Assembly: GCA_900769565.1 (NCBI GenBank)
Contig: CAAGHC010000078.1
Coordinates: 1 to 43,750, forward strand
Length of the DNA: 43,750 nucleotides
DNA from: Clostridia bacterium
GTDB taxonomy: Bacteria > Bacillota > Clostridia > Christensenellales > Borkfalkiaceae
Reading direction: 5' to 3'
Shown here piece by piece: positions 1 through 8,379 of this stretch (positions are counted from its first letter, which is position 1; every line of letters starts with the position of its first letter). The notes under the pieces are model-generated. The model ran no database searches. It was not told the DNA's origin and was given only the letters and a program-made list of their open reading frames with translations. A program made the translations under genes and the position numbers.

Positions 1-38
1 CAGACGGAGGATTTTACTCAACGGTAAACCTTTACTGG

Positions 39-68
39 ACCCCCAGACTATCTGGGGGTTTATTGTTT
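39..68 (+). terminator. Rho-independent terminator
   Basis: A perfect 8-bp stem (CCCCCAGA / TCTGGGGG, loop CTA) is followed by TTTATTGTTT, so it ends a plus-strand transcript entering from the left of the window. The first 27 bases contain one reading frame ending in TAA at 25-27, which could be the last codons of that upstream gene. Nothing more can be said about it. Confidence 0.85.
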
Positions 69-76
69 ACACAATA

Positions 77-104
77 AAAACTCGACTTTGACAAGCCGAG
101 TTTT
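77..104 (-). terminator. Terminator of the rnj-trmR-trhP operon
   Basis: AAAACTCG and CGAGTTTT pair around a second short helix (CTT/AAG with one mismatch). Read on the minus strand, the stem is followed by TTTTTATTGT, just downstream of the U32-family gene. The outer stem also resembles the terminator at 18850-18887. Confidence 0.75.
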
Positions 105-121
105 ACTTAAATTATGCCTAA

Positions 122-1342
122 TTAAACTTTTATTCTTAATATGTCGCCAGATTGAAGTTTTACGTCGGTAAAGAGTTTTATTCGCTGTTGAACGACCTTT
201 GCATCTTCAATCACGTTGCCTTTTTCGTCAAGCATTTTTTCAACTTTGATAATTTTATTAAAACTATCGGTTGGGGATAAAACTTCTAACTCGTCGCCAA
301 CCTTAAAGCGATTCCGCATTTCAACTAGTGCAAACTCGCTATTTTCATTACCGTCTAAAACGCTTGCTATAAACTTGCAATCACCCTTGCTTTGGCTATC
401 GTCGTAATTAACCGTTCTATCGTTCTCGCCAAGAAGATAGGCTGTAGTAAACGCTCTATGCGCCGTCTTTTTAAGTTCGGTTTGATATAAAGGGTTATTC
501 TTATAGTCTTTACCTAGTTTATAATACTCGTCAATTGCCCTACGATAAGCGTTAACGACGGTTGCTAGATAATATTCACTCTTCATTCTGCCTTCAATCT
601 TAAACGAACAAACGCCTGCGTTATCAAGTTCTGCAATATAATCTAGAAGATTAAGGTCTTTGCTGTTAAGAATATACGTGCCACGCTCGTCCTCTTCCAT
701 GCTTAAAAACTCACCGTCAGAGCCACGTTCACGAATCTCGTAATTCCATCTGCACGCTTGAACGCACTCGCCACGGTTACTGCTACGCCCCGTTCTATAA
801 TCGGACAACAAGCATCTTCCGCTATATGAGATACACATCGCACCGTGGATAAAGGTTTCTATCTCGATATCGGGGACTTTTTTATGCATCTCAAAAATTT
901 CCTTTAAAGAAAGTTCTCTAGCCAAAATCACGCGTGAAAGACCTTGATTTTTCCAAAATTCCACCGTTTTATAGTTGAGAGTATTAGCCTGTGTAGAAAG
1001 GTTTATCGCTAGTTTAGGCGCTACGGTTCTTGCAAGGTAAATTAAGCCTGTATCCGATACGATTGCACCGTCCACCTTGGCTCTTTCTAAAAATTTAAAG
1101 TATTCTTCGGCTTTTTCTATATCGTCGTTTCTGCCAAAGATATTTACGGTAACGTAAACCTTTTTACCGATTGAATGTGCGTACTCGGTTGCCTCGATTA
1201 TTTCTTCATTTGAAAAGTTGCCTGCAAGCGCACGCAAACTCATGCTTTTACCACCGATATAAACGGCGTCTGCACCAAAATAAAAGGCTGTTTTAAGTTT
1301 GCTCATGTCGCCCGCCGGCGATAATAATTCTAGTTTTCTCAT
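122..1342 (-). CDS. trhP: U32-family tRNA hydroxylation protein (TrhP/YrrO-like)
   Basis: Peptidase U32 family protein of 406 residues. The N-terminus has the family start (LLSPAGD, residues 7-12). The signature region around 166-200 carries four cysteines (C170, C177, C193, C197) in the HGAMC...SGRCLLSDY...NRGECVQACR arrangement, known in the family to hold an iron-sulfur cluster. TrhP proteins (E. coli YegQ; B. subtilis YrrN/YrrO) are needed for prephenate-dependent formation of 5-hydroxyuridine at tRNA position 34. The assignment is supported by the 4-bp ATGA overlap with an upstream TrmR-like methyltransferase, which acts on the same base. Length fits YrrO-type members. Older labels such as 'peptidase' or 'collagenase-like' come from distant family naming. 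The family call is firm; the tRNA role is inferred from homologues and context. Confidence 0.9.
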   Translation of the reverse strand: MRKLELLSPAGDMSKLKTAFYFGADAVYIGGKSMSLRALAGNFSNEEIIEATEYAHSIGKKVYVTVNIFGRNDDIEKAEEYFKFLERAKVDGAIVSDTGLIYLARTVAPKLAINLSTQANTLNYKTVEFWKNQGLSRVILARELSLKEIFEMHKKVPDIEIETFIHGAMCISYSGRCLLSDYRTGRSSNRGECVQACRWNYEIRERGSDGEFLSMEEDERGTYILNSKDLNLLDYIAELDNAGVCSFKIEGRMKSEYYLATVVNAYRRAIDEYYKLGKDYKNNPLYQTELKKTAHRAFTTAYLLGENDRTVNYDDSQSKGDCKFIASVLDGNENSEFALVEMRNRFKVGDELEVLSPTDSFNKIIKVEKMLDEKGNVIEDAKVVQQRIKLFTDVKLQSGDILRIKV

Positions 1343-1923
1343 TTGATTTTTTCCGTTATACTTATTCCGTCTTCTATGTCTAAAATTTCCGTTTTTAAGT
1401 CTTCACTACTCGTTATAGCCGATAAAAATCTTTCCATACTGTTCTTTGTCGTGTTAAATCTGTGCGGGGTTTTAACCTTACCGTCCACGTAGCCACGGAA
1501 GAGTACGTTATCTGCAAACAGTATACCGCCTACCGTTAAAACGGATAATAAATGCGGTAAATATTCAAAATAGTGTCCTTTCGGTCCATCTAAAAAAATA
1601 AAGTCGTATTCGCCCGTAAGCACGGGAATTATTTCAGACGCATCACCTGAAAATATTTTCGCTCTATCGTCCACCCCGAAAGTTTTATAGTTTGCTTTTG
1701 CTAGTTTAATCTTTTCTTCGTCAATCTCTATGCCCGAAAGCCTAGCGTTTTTACAGTTTAACAACATGCCTATACTAGAAAGCCCTAAATTTACGCCTAC
1801 CTCGAGTATTCTAAAAGGTTGTTTCTGCTTGACCTTTTCCATTAAGATTTCAAAAGATTTATCACGAAGTATAGGCTCTCCGTCCATCTTCGCTTGCTCT
1901 CTCATTCGTATAAGTCTTTCCAA
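1339..1923 (-). CDS. trmR: tRNA 5-hydroxyuridine O-methyltransferase TrmR-like
   Basis: Class I SAM-dependent O-methyltransferase of about 194 residues. SAM motif I is seen at about 38-50 (RILEVGVNLGLSS). The acidic/metal region FIFLDGPKG lies near 108-116, and the DNVLFRG signature typical of YrrM/TrmR is near 137-143. TrmR methylates ho5U34 of tRNA to mo5U, the step after TrhP, whose gene overlaps the end of this one by 4 bp. The longest frame begins with TTG immediately after the RNase J stop codon, with a GGTGATG ribosome-binding-like stretch. An ATG six codons in (1905) is an alternative start. Other members of this fold act on catechols or caffeoyl-CoA, but the neighbour makes the tRNA role likely. 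Confidence 0.85.
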   Translation of the reverse strand: MERLIRMREQAKMDGEPILRDKSFEILMEKVKQKQPFRILEVGVNLGLSSIGMLLNCKNARLSGIEIDEEKIKLAKANYKTFGVDDRAKIFSGDASEIIPVLTGEYDFIFLDGPKGHYFEYLPHLLSVLTVGGILFADNVLFRGYVDGKVKTPHRFNTTKNSMERFLSAITSSEDLKTEILDIEDGISITEKIK

Positions 1924-3738
1924 CTACATCACCATTACGACGGGTAAAATCATAGGATTTTTCTTGGTCGCCTTGAAAATATAATTTTTTACACTTCTTC
2001 TAATTATAGTAGAAAGTTCCGCCTCGTCACGAACTTTCCTTAAATCCATTTGGTTTAAGGTGTTTGTTACGTTTGCCTTTGCCTCGTTAATAATACTTTC
2101 ACTTAAAACCAAACCTTTACCGATTATTTCAAGTGAATTTAATCTTGCACTTAACTCGTCAACCCCTGCAACGATAACCAAAAGCCCGTCTTCGGAAAGG
2201 TGTATTCTATCTCTTAAAACAAAACTATCAAGCCCGTCAATACCTACCCCGTCAACGAATTTTGAGCCGGCATGGAACTTTTCACCCCTTTTTATGGTGT
2301 TTGCCGTAAGTTCTATAGTGTCGCCTATATCAGCTATCGCTATCGCACTTTCTTTCATGCCTACGCTTTGGGCTAGGTTGGCGTGTTTTTTAAGATGACG
2401 GTATTCACCGTGCACGGGTATAAAGAACTTTGGCTTAACTAACGAATGCAATACTCGAAGTTCGCCTCGACAGGCGTGTCCCGAAACGTGAATAGGTTCT
2501 AACGATTCGTAAATAACTTCAGCACCAAGTCTATAAAGATTATTTATTACCCCGTAAATCATTTTTTCATTACCGGGAATTACCGATGCGCTTATAACCA
2601 CTGTATCGTTGTTGCCGATTACTACCTTATTAAACTCCCCACTAGCCATTCTAGTTAAAGCGCTCATAGGCTCGCCCTGTGTTCCCGTGGAAATTATAAC
2701 GATTTGTTCGTCCTTAAAACTCTTGGTCTTTTCAACGTCGATAATAAGCCCCTCTGGAATTTTAAGTTCACCTATTTTTGCCGCCGCCTCTGCAATGTTT
2801 ATCATACTTCTACCAGAGAATGCGACCTTCCTTTTATATTTTACAGCCAAATCGAGAATTTGTTGCAATCTGTGAACGTTTGACGCAAACGTCGCTATTA
2901 TTAGCCTACGCTTAACGTTATCACCGAAAACGTGGTCTAACGTATCTTTTACCACACATTCACTCATGGTTGTACCTTCAATTTCGATATTCGTAGAATC
3001 TGCCATCATCAAAAGCACGCCCTTTTTGCCTATTTCTGCAATTCTGGTTAAATCCATGGTCTCGCCGTTTACGGGCGTAAAATCTATCTTAAAGTCCCCC
3101 GAATGGAACACTACGCCTACGGGGGTGGTAATCGCTAGCCCTACAGCACCTGCAATAGAATGGTTTACGTTGATAAATTCTACCGAGAAACAGCCTAGTT
3201 TTATGATACTGCCTGCCTTTATGCAGTTAAGACTAACTTCGTTAATCTTATGCTCACGAAGTTTATTTTCAATAAGCGTGAGTGTGAGTTTAGTGCCGAA
3301 CACGGGGGCGTTAATATCTTTCATAATATACGGCAAACCACCGATATGGTCTTCATGCCCGTGAGTTATAACTATACCACGTATACGATTTTTATTTTCG
3401 GACAAATAGGTAACGTCAGGAATAACTAGGTCAACACCCGGCATATTATCACCTGGGAAAGATATACCTGCGTCGATTACGATTATATCCTTGCCAAATT
3501 CTAACGCCGTCATGTTTTTACCGATTTCACCCACTCCACCTAAAAATCTTACCTTTAAGGTCTTTTTATCGTCCTTAACCGATTTGTTTTGAGCGGTTGT
3601 TTTTAACGAAACCGTGTTCTTGTTATTGCCACCTATCTGCTTTGCAGATTTTATTTCAGCCTTGACTTTTTGCTTTTTTTCAGGCTTTATATCCTTTTTA
3701 ATCTTTTGTGGTTTTGCTTTTTCTTTAACGTTTTTCAA
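1924..3738 (-). CDS. rnj: Ribonuclease J
   Basis: RNase J is a metallo-beta-lactamase/beta-CASP endo- and 5'-exoribonuclease of mRNA decay and rRNA/tRNA processing. The zinc motif HGHEDH is at residues 126-131. The beta-CASP motif HVSGHACRGE and the C-terminal PVHGEYRHL segment are clear. The protein is 604 residues, longer than the usual 550-560 because of about 60 lysine-rich, low-complexity residues before the catalytic domain starts (LKVRFLGGVGEIG). The start is TTG at 3738, chosen because a strong AAGGAGA site lies 8 nt upstream. It heads the operon with trmR (no gap) and trhP. Only one RNase J is visible here, so J1 versus J2 cannot be decided. Confidence 0.95.
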   Translation of the reverse strand: MKNVKEKAKPQKIKKDIKPEKKQKVKAEIKSAKQIGGNNKNTVSLKTTAQNKSVKDDKKTLKVRFLGGVGEIGKNMTALEFGKDIIVIDAGISFPGDNMPGVDLVIPDVTYLSENKNRIRGIVITHGHEDHIGGLPYIMKDINAPVFGTKLTLTLIENKLREHKINEVSLNCIKAGSIIKLGCFSVEFINVNHSIAGAVGLAITTPVGVVFHSGDFKIDFTPVNGETMDLTRIAEIGKKGVLLMMADSTNIEIEGTTMSECVVKDTLDHVFGDNVKRRLIIATFASNVHRLQQILDLAVKYKRKVAFSGRSMINIAEAAAKIGELKIPEGLIIDVEKTKSFKDEQIVIISTGTQGEPMSALTRMASGEFNKVVIGNNDTVVISASVIPGNEKMIYGVINNLYRLGAEVIYESLEPIHVSGHACRGELRVLHSLVKPKFFIPVHGEYRHLKKHANLAQSVGMKESAIAIADIGDTIELTANTIKRGEKFHAGSKFVDGVGIDGLDSFVLRDRIHLSEDGLLVIVAGVDELSARLNSLEIIGKGLVLSESIINEAKANVTNTLNQMDLRKVRDEAELSTIIRRSVKNYIFKATKKNPMILPVVMVM

Positions 3739-3789
3739 AATATTCTCCTTATGCTCTTAAAAAGCAAAATTTCCTTTTATTCAAGGCTT

Positions 3790-3818
3790 ATTATACACTT
3801 TTTTCCAAAAAAAGTAAA
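3790..3818 (-). promoter_or_regulatory. Sigma-A promoter for rnj
   Basis: On the minus strand TTTACT (3813-3818) and TATAAT (3790-3795) are separated by 17 bp. The pair sits about 50 bp upstream of the rnj TTG start and is divergent from the serC promoter. Confidence 0.75.
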
Positions 3819-3868
3819 CAGTATTACAACTTGCGCAAAATATTTTCCCTTTTACGGTAGTAAAATAC

Positions 3869-3897
3869 TTGAAAAAAAAGTCGTATAAGAGTATAAT
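3869..3897 (+). promoter_or_regulatory. Sigma-A promoter for serC-serA
   Basis: TTGAAA (3869-3874) and a perfect TATAAT (3892-3897) are separated by 17 bp, placing the transcript start about 45 bp before serC. The leader is too short for a T-box or riboswitch. Confidence 0.8.
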
Positions 3898-3951
3898 ATA
3901 TGAAGTTATATCGAAACAAAACAAATACTATTAACGTATAGGAGATTTAAT

Positions 3952-5025
3952 ATGAGAGTTTTTAACTTTGCTGCTGGTCCGTCCACATTGCCGTTGCCCG
4001 TTTTAGAACAGGCGCAAAAAGAACTTCTAGATTTTAATGGAACAGGTATGAGTATTACCGAAATGAGCCACCGTATCAAACCGTTTATGGCGGTTAACGA
4101 CGAAGCAAACGCTCTTCTTCGTGAACTCATGAATATTCCCGACGATTACTCTGTCTTATTCGTTCAAGGCGGTGCAACACAACAATTTGCAGCCGTTCCC
4201 CTAAACCTTTTGAAAAATGGCAAGGCTGATTATATCCTTACCGGTAACTTTGCATCAAAGGCATATGAAGAAGGTCAAAAATACGGCGATATGGCTGTTG
4301 CAGCATCTTCAAAAGAGGCTAACTACACCTATATTCCCGATATGAAGGAAGTTAAGTTCCGTGACGGTATCGACTACGTTCATACCACTTATAACAACAC
4401 TATTTTCGGTACTCGTTATACCGAACTTCCTAAAACGGATTCTACGCTAGTTACCGATATGAGTTCTTGTATTTTAAGCGAAGTGGTTGACGTTAAAAAG
4501 TTTGGGCTTATTTACGCAGGCGCACAAAAGAACATTGCCCCTGCTGGCCTTACTATCGTTATCGTTAGAAAGGACCTTTTAGGTAACGCATCACCCATCT
4601 GCCCCGTTATGCTTAACTACGCTGTTCAAGATAAAAACGACAGTTTATATAACACGCCCCCTTGTTTCCCTATCTACGTTTCACTTTTAGTTTTCAGATG
4701 GCTCAAGGCTTTGGGCGGTGTTTCTGCTATGCAGAAAATTAATGAAGAAAAGGCTAAAATGCTCTACGACTTTATTGATAATTCTTCTTTCTATACCAAC
4801 AAGGTTAACCCCAAAGACCGTTCGCTCATGAACGTTCCTTTCGTTACGGGTAGTGAAGAACTTGATGCTAAATTCATTGCAGAAGCAACCAAGAGTGGTT
4901 TAGTTTCTCTTAAAGGTCACCGTATCACTGGTGGTATGAGAGCGTCTATTTATAACGCTATGCCCGTTGAAGGCGTTAAAGCGCTTATTGATTTTATGAA
5001 GAAATTCGAAATGGAGAATAAATAA
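3952..5025 (+). CDS. serC: Phosphoserine aminotransferase
   Basis: SerC is a PLP enzyme that converts 3-phosphohydroxypyruvate plus glutamate to phosphoserine, the second step of serine synthesis. The protein is 357 residues, the usual length. It begins with the family motif FNFAAGPSTLP. The Schiff-base lysine is K193 in AGAQKNIAPAG, and the phosphate-binding GGATQQF lies at 73-79. The start is ATG with an AGGAG site 8 nt upstream. serA follows after 2 bases, so the two are co-transcribed from the promoter at 3869-3897. No serB phosphatase gene is present in the window. Confidence 0.97.
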   Translation: MRVFNFAAGPSTLPLPVLEQAQKELLDFNGTGMSITEMSHRIKPFMAVNDEANALLRELMNIPDDYSVLFVQGGATQQFAAVPLNLLKNGKADYILTGNFASKAYEEGQKYGDMAVAASSKEANYTYIPDMKEVKFRDGIDYVHTTYNNTIFGTRYTELPKTDSTLVTDMSSCILSEVVDVKKFGLIYAGAQKNIAPAGLTIVIVRKDLLGNASPICPVMLNYAVQDKNDSLYNTPPCFPIYVSLLVFRWLKALGGVSAMQKINEEKAKMLYDFIDNSSFYTNKVNPKDRSLMNVPFVTGSEELDAKFIAEATKSGLVSLKGHRITGGMRASIYNAMPVEGVKALIDFMKKFEMENK

Positions 5026-5027
5026 TC

Positions 5028-6197
5028 ATGAAAAATATTCTTACCTTAAATGCAATTAGCCCCGTAATTAACGACGTTTTCGATTCTACCTATAACGTAG
5101 CAAGCGACGTTGAAAAGCCCGTGGGTATTATGTTACGTAGTTTCAAAATGCACGACTACGATTTAGATGAAAATACTATTGCTATAGCAAGAGCAGGCGC
5201 AGGCACTAATAATATCCCCGTAGATGAATATGCTAAACGTGGCGTAGTCGTTTTCAATACCCCTGGCGCTAATGCCAACGCTGTTAAGGAACTCGTTTTG
5301 GCTAGCCTTTTGATGGGCTCTAGAAATCTTATGAACGCTACCGATTGGGTTAAAACCTTAAAAGGCAAAGGCGAAGAAGTTGGTAAACTTGTAGAAAAAG
5401 GCAAGGCTAACTTTGCCGGTTGTGAAATTAAGGGTAAAAAACTCGGCGTTATCGGTCTTGGCGCTATCGGTGCTCTCGTTGCAAATTCTGCACTTGACCT
5501 CGGTATGCAAGTTTACGGTTACGACCCCTTCTTATCCGTTGGTGCGGCTCTTCGCCTATCTTCTAACGTTAAGATTGTTAAGGACCTTAACGACATTGCT
5601 AAAAAGTGCGATTATATAACCATTCACATCCCCTATATTCCTTCGGAAAATAAAGGATTAATAAATGCAGGTCTTATTAGAAAAATGAAAGACGGCGTTG
5701 TTTTAATAAACTGCGCTCGTGGTGAAATCGTTGACAACAACGATATTATCAAGGCTACTGAAAGCGGTAAGGTTGCTAAATATATTTGCGACTTCCCTGC
5801 AGATGAAATTATCGGCGTTAAAAATGTTATTTGTACGCCCCACCTTGGCGCATCCACTGAAGAGGCTGAAGATAACTGTGCCGTTATGGCTGCTAAACAA
5901 CTTATCGATTATATTGAAAACGGTAACATTGTCAACAGCGTAAACTACCCCACTTGTTCTATGCCTAGGACTACCGACAACAGATTGGTTATTTTACACA
6001 AAAATACTGCCAACGTACTCGCTCAAATTACCGGCACAGTTGGTAAAGACGGTATTAACATTAGCAATCTTACTAACCAAAGTAGAGGCGATTACGCAGT
6101 TACTATTCTTGACGTAGAAAAGGAAGTTTCAGACGAGGCTATCGCCCATATCGCTCAAGTTGAAGATATCGTTAAGGTTAGAGTAATCAAAAAATAA
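5028..6197 (+). CDS. serA: D-3-phosphoglycerate dehydrogenase, ACT-domain form
   Basis: SerA oxidises 3-phosphoglycerate with NAD+, the first committed step of serine synthesis. The 389-residue protein has the substrate-binding domain, then an NAD-binding Rossmann domain (GLGAIG at 143-148). The catalytic triad corresponds to R231 (CARGEIVD), E260 and H272 (TPHLGAS). A C-terminal ACT domain (about 318-389) is the likely site of serine feedback inhibition. The intervening ASB domain of the long type is absent. It is translationally close to serC (2-nt gap) and ends before a strong terminator at 6223. Confidence 0.96.
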   Translation: MKNILTLNAISPVINDVFDSTYNVASDVEKPVGIMLRSFKMHDYDLDENTIAIARAGAGTNNIPVDEYAKRGVVVFNTPGANANAVKELVLASLLMGSRNLMNATDWVKTLKGKGEEVGKLVEKGKANFAGCEIKGKKLGVIGLGAIGALVANSALDLGMQVYGYDPFLSVGAALRLSSNVKIVKDLNDIAKKCDYITIHIPYIPSENKGLINAGLIRKMKDGVVLINCARGEIVDNNDIIKATESGKVAKYICDFPADEIIGVKNVICTPHLGASTEEAEDNCAVMAAKQLIDYIENGNIVNSVNYPTCSMPRTTDNRLVILHKNTANVLAQITGTVGKDGINISNLTNQSRGDYAVTILDVEKEVSDEAIAHIAQVEDIVKVRVIKK

Positions 6198-6222
6198 TAG
6201 TTTAGGTGTAAACCAAATTTTT

Positions 6223-6250
6223 AAGGTGGTAAATTTTACCACCTTTTTTA
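6223..6250 (+). terminator. Terminator of serC-serA
   Basis: An 11-bp stem (AAGGTGGTAAA / TTTACCACCTT) runs directly into T6 on the plus strand, just after the serA stop. Confidence 0.9.
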
Positions 6251-6273
6251 ATTTTTAAAATGCGAACATTTGT

Positions 6274-6302
6274 TTGACTTTTAAGTTTTTAGGTGCTAAA
6301 AT
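6274..6302 (+). promoter_or_regulatory. Sigma-A promoter for the radical-SAM/DUF4130 pair
   Basis: TTGACT (6274-6279) and TAAAAT (6297-6302) with a 17-bp spacer end 18 bp before the ATG, leaving a leader of only about 10 nt. The ribosome-binding site AAAGGTG overlaps that short leader. Confidence 0.7.
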
Positions 6303-6320
6303 TACTTAAAGGTGTAAATT

Positions 6321-7574
6321 ATGATTGACGACAAAGGATTATCCGTTTTGGTAGAAGGTGCAAAATTTGACGTTTCGTGTTCGTCTAGTGGCTCTAGGCG
6401 TAAAAACACGGCTTTTGGGCTTGGCAATGCTTGTTTTGGGGGCATTTGCCATTCTTTCACGCAAGACGGACGGTGTATTTCTTTACTTAAAATTTTGATG
6501 AGTAACGATTGTATATACGACTGTGCTTATTGCGTTAACCGTAGAAGTAACGACGTTGAGCGTGCAACGGCTACCCCCGACGAGATTTGCGAATTAGTTT
6601 ATGAATTTTATAAAAGAAATTACATAGAAGGTCTTTTTTTATCTTCTGCCGTAGTAAAAACGCCAGATTATACCATGGAACAACTTTACCTTGTTGCAAA
6701 AAAACTGCGTACCGAATACAATTTCAACGGCTATATTCACGTTAAAGGCATTCCAAATGCAGACAAAACGCTTATTGAACTTGCGGGAAAAGTTGCTGAT
6801 AGAATGAGTTTTAATATTGAACTGCCTAGTGAACAATCTTTAAAACTTCTTGCACCGCAAAAGAGCAAAAACGCTATTATTACGCCTATGAAAATGCTCG
6901 CTCAAGATAGATACTTTCAAAGCCCGTCAAAGCGCAGAAAAGATTTTTTACCCGCAGGACAAACTACTCAAATGATTGTAGGCGCATCACCAGAATCGGA
7001 TGCCCACATTCTTAAACTTACAGAATACATGTACAACAATTATAAACTTAAGCGTGTTTATTACTCGTCTTACGTTCCTACTAACTTTAATACGTCCTTA
7101 CTTCCCTACGAACAAACACCGTTAATTAGAGAAAACCGGCTATATCAAGCAGACTGGCTTTTAAGATTTTACGGGTTTACTGCAGACGAAATAACCGAAA
7201 ACGACGGAAATTTAGATTTAGAGTACGACCCTAAATGCGCTTGGGCATTGAGAAATTTAGGGTTATTCCCCGTAGAAATCAACTCTGCCCCCTTTGAAAT
7301 GCTAATTAGAGTGCCGGGGATAGGAATAAAGAGCGCTAGCAGAATTATTCTCGCTAGAAAGCACGCTCGCCTTGACTTTGAGCACCTTAAAAGACTAAGA
7401 GTAGTGCTAAAACGTGCCGTTCATTTTATTACTTGCAACGGCAAATATATGGGCAGTAAAAACGAACTTTTGATAAAAAACTATATGATTACGGCAGAAC
7501 AAAGCGAAAATTTTGAGCAATTATCAATTTTTAATTCAGGCGCTTCGTTATCTGCCCTTACGGGGGAACTATGA
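6321..7574 (+). CDS. Putative DNA modification/repair radical SAM protein
   Basis: A 417-residue radical SAM enzyme of the family known as 'putative DNA modification/repair radical SAM protein' (TIGR03916 type). The [4Fe-4S] motif CX3CX2C is at C64, C68 and C71. Extra cysteines before it (C20, C38, C43, C52) could bind a second cluster. Near the C-terminus, about 320-365, a helix-hairpin-helix segment (RVPGIGIKSASRI) suggests DNA binding. It overlaps the next gene by 4 bp (ATGA). That partner is often found beside, or fused to, a uracil-DNA-glycosylase domain in other bacteria; no such domain is present here. The substrate and reaction are unknown. Family assignment is confident; the role in DNA is inferred from the HhH motif and partners. 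Confidence 0.88.
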   Translation: MIDDKGLSVLVEGAKFDVSCSSSGSRRKNTAFGLGNACFGGICHSFTQDGRCISLLKILMSNDCIYDCAYCVNRRSNDVERATATPDEICELVYEFYKRNYIEGLFLSSAVVKTPDYTMEQLYLVAKKLRTEYNFNGYIHVKGIPNADKTLIELAGKVADRMSFNIELPSEQSLKLLAPQKSKNAIITPMKMLAQDRYFQSPSKRRKDFLPAGQTTQMIVGASPESDAHILKLTEYMYNNYKLKRVYYSSYVPTNFNTSLLPYEQTPLIRENRLYQADWLLRFYGFTADEITENDGNLDLEYDPKCAWALRNLGLFPVEINSAPFEMLIRVPGIGIKSASRIILARKHARLDFEHLKRLRVVLKRAVHFITCNGKYMGSKNELLIKNYMITAEQSENFEQLSIFNSGASLSALTGEL

Positions 7575-8314
7575 CGATTTTTGTTGTTAATAACTCGATT
7601 GATGCCGTGCTTTCTGCCCTTTTCGTCAGCTTTGTTGATAAAGTTAAACCGGACGAAATTGTTGACAGAAATACTTATCAACCACGGTTTGATGCTTACG
7701 TAAAAGAGATTGCAACCGACAAAATTAAAGCCGAACGAGTTAAAAAGGCATTGTTCAATTACGGTGGCTCGGATATTATTGCGTTAATGAAAATTTGTTT
7801 AAGTTCATGCTCTTTTTCAGCCTTGACCATTGCTTTTAACTACGCGCACTTAACGCTAAAAGAACGGACGGACGTTTCCGAACGACTTGGCGAAATGGCA
7901 GTTTCAGATTTTTCTTTTACCGTTCAAAAAGTCTTACACGAGCGACATATTTTGACGGGAATGTTACGCTTTAAGGAAAGTTCTAACGGCGTTTTATACG
8001 CACAATACACACCCGATAACGACGTTACTTACCTTCTTGCCCCTCATTTTTTAAGACGGCTTGGGCATAGAGCGTTTGTAATACACGACTTAAAGCGCAA
8101 TAAAATCGCCATCAGTAATGGTAAAAGTATAAAAATAGACTACACCGACCTGCCCGTTTGTTTTACACCTAATGAAAACGAGAACGCCGTAAACATACTT
8201 TGGAAAAAATATTATAGCGACGTTAATATTAAAGAACGCAAAAACGAACGACAGCGTGATAACTTTTTCCCTAGAAGATACAGAAAATTTTGCTTTGAAA
8301 CGTGGGAAGATTAG
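7571..8314 (+). CDS. DUF4130-domain DNA metabolism protein, partner of the radical SAM protein
   Basis: A 247-residue protein of the 'probable DNA metabolism protein' family (TIGR03915 / DUF4130). The conserved core runs from about 120 to 185: HERHILTGMLRFKE, then LYAQYTPDNDV, LLAPHF and FVIHDLKR. The charged C-terminus (220-247) ends in FFPRRYRKFCFETW. Members of this family are nearly always next to the radical SAM protein encoded immediately upstream (4-bp overlap here), and in some bacteria carry a UDG-like domain, which this short version lacks. The biochemical function is unknown. The strict pairing suggests the two proteins act together on DNA or nucleotides. Confidence 0.85.
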   Translation: MTIFVVNNSIDAVLSALFVSFVDKVKPDEIVDRNTYQPRFDAYVKEIATDKIKAERVKKALFNYGGSDIIALMKICLSSCSFSALTIAFNYAHLTLKERTDVSERLGEMAVSDFSFTVQKVLHERHILTGMLRFKESSNGVLYAQYTPDNDVTYLLAPHFLRRLGHRAFVIHDLKRNKIAISNGKSIKIDYTDLPVCFTPNENENAVNILWKKYYSDVNIKERKNERQRDNFFPRRYRKFCFETWED

Positions 8315-8322
8315 CGTTTTAG

Positions 8323-8351
8323 TGGACATAATTTTTTTGCCGTGTTAAAAT
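8323..8351 (+). promoter_or_regulatory. Probable promoter for the AEC transporter
   Basis: TGGACA (8323-8328) and TAAAAT (8346-8351) with a 17-bp spacer lie 28 bp before the ATG. An AGGAG ribosome-binding site follows. Confidence 0.6.
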
Positions 8352-8379
8352 ATAACTCGTAAAGTTTAGGAGTTGTTTT

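Noticed and set aside
1..27. End of a plus-strand gene (frame ending TAA at 25-27)
   Set aside because: Only eight codons are visible, too little to support a product; noted with the terminator at 39-68.
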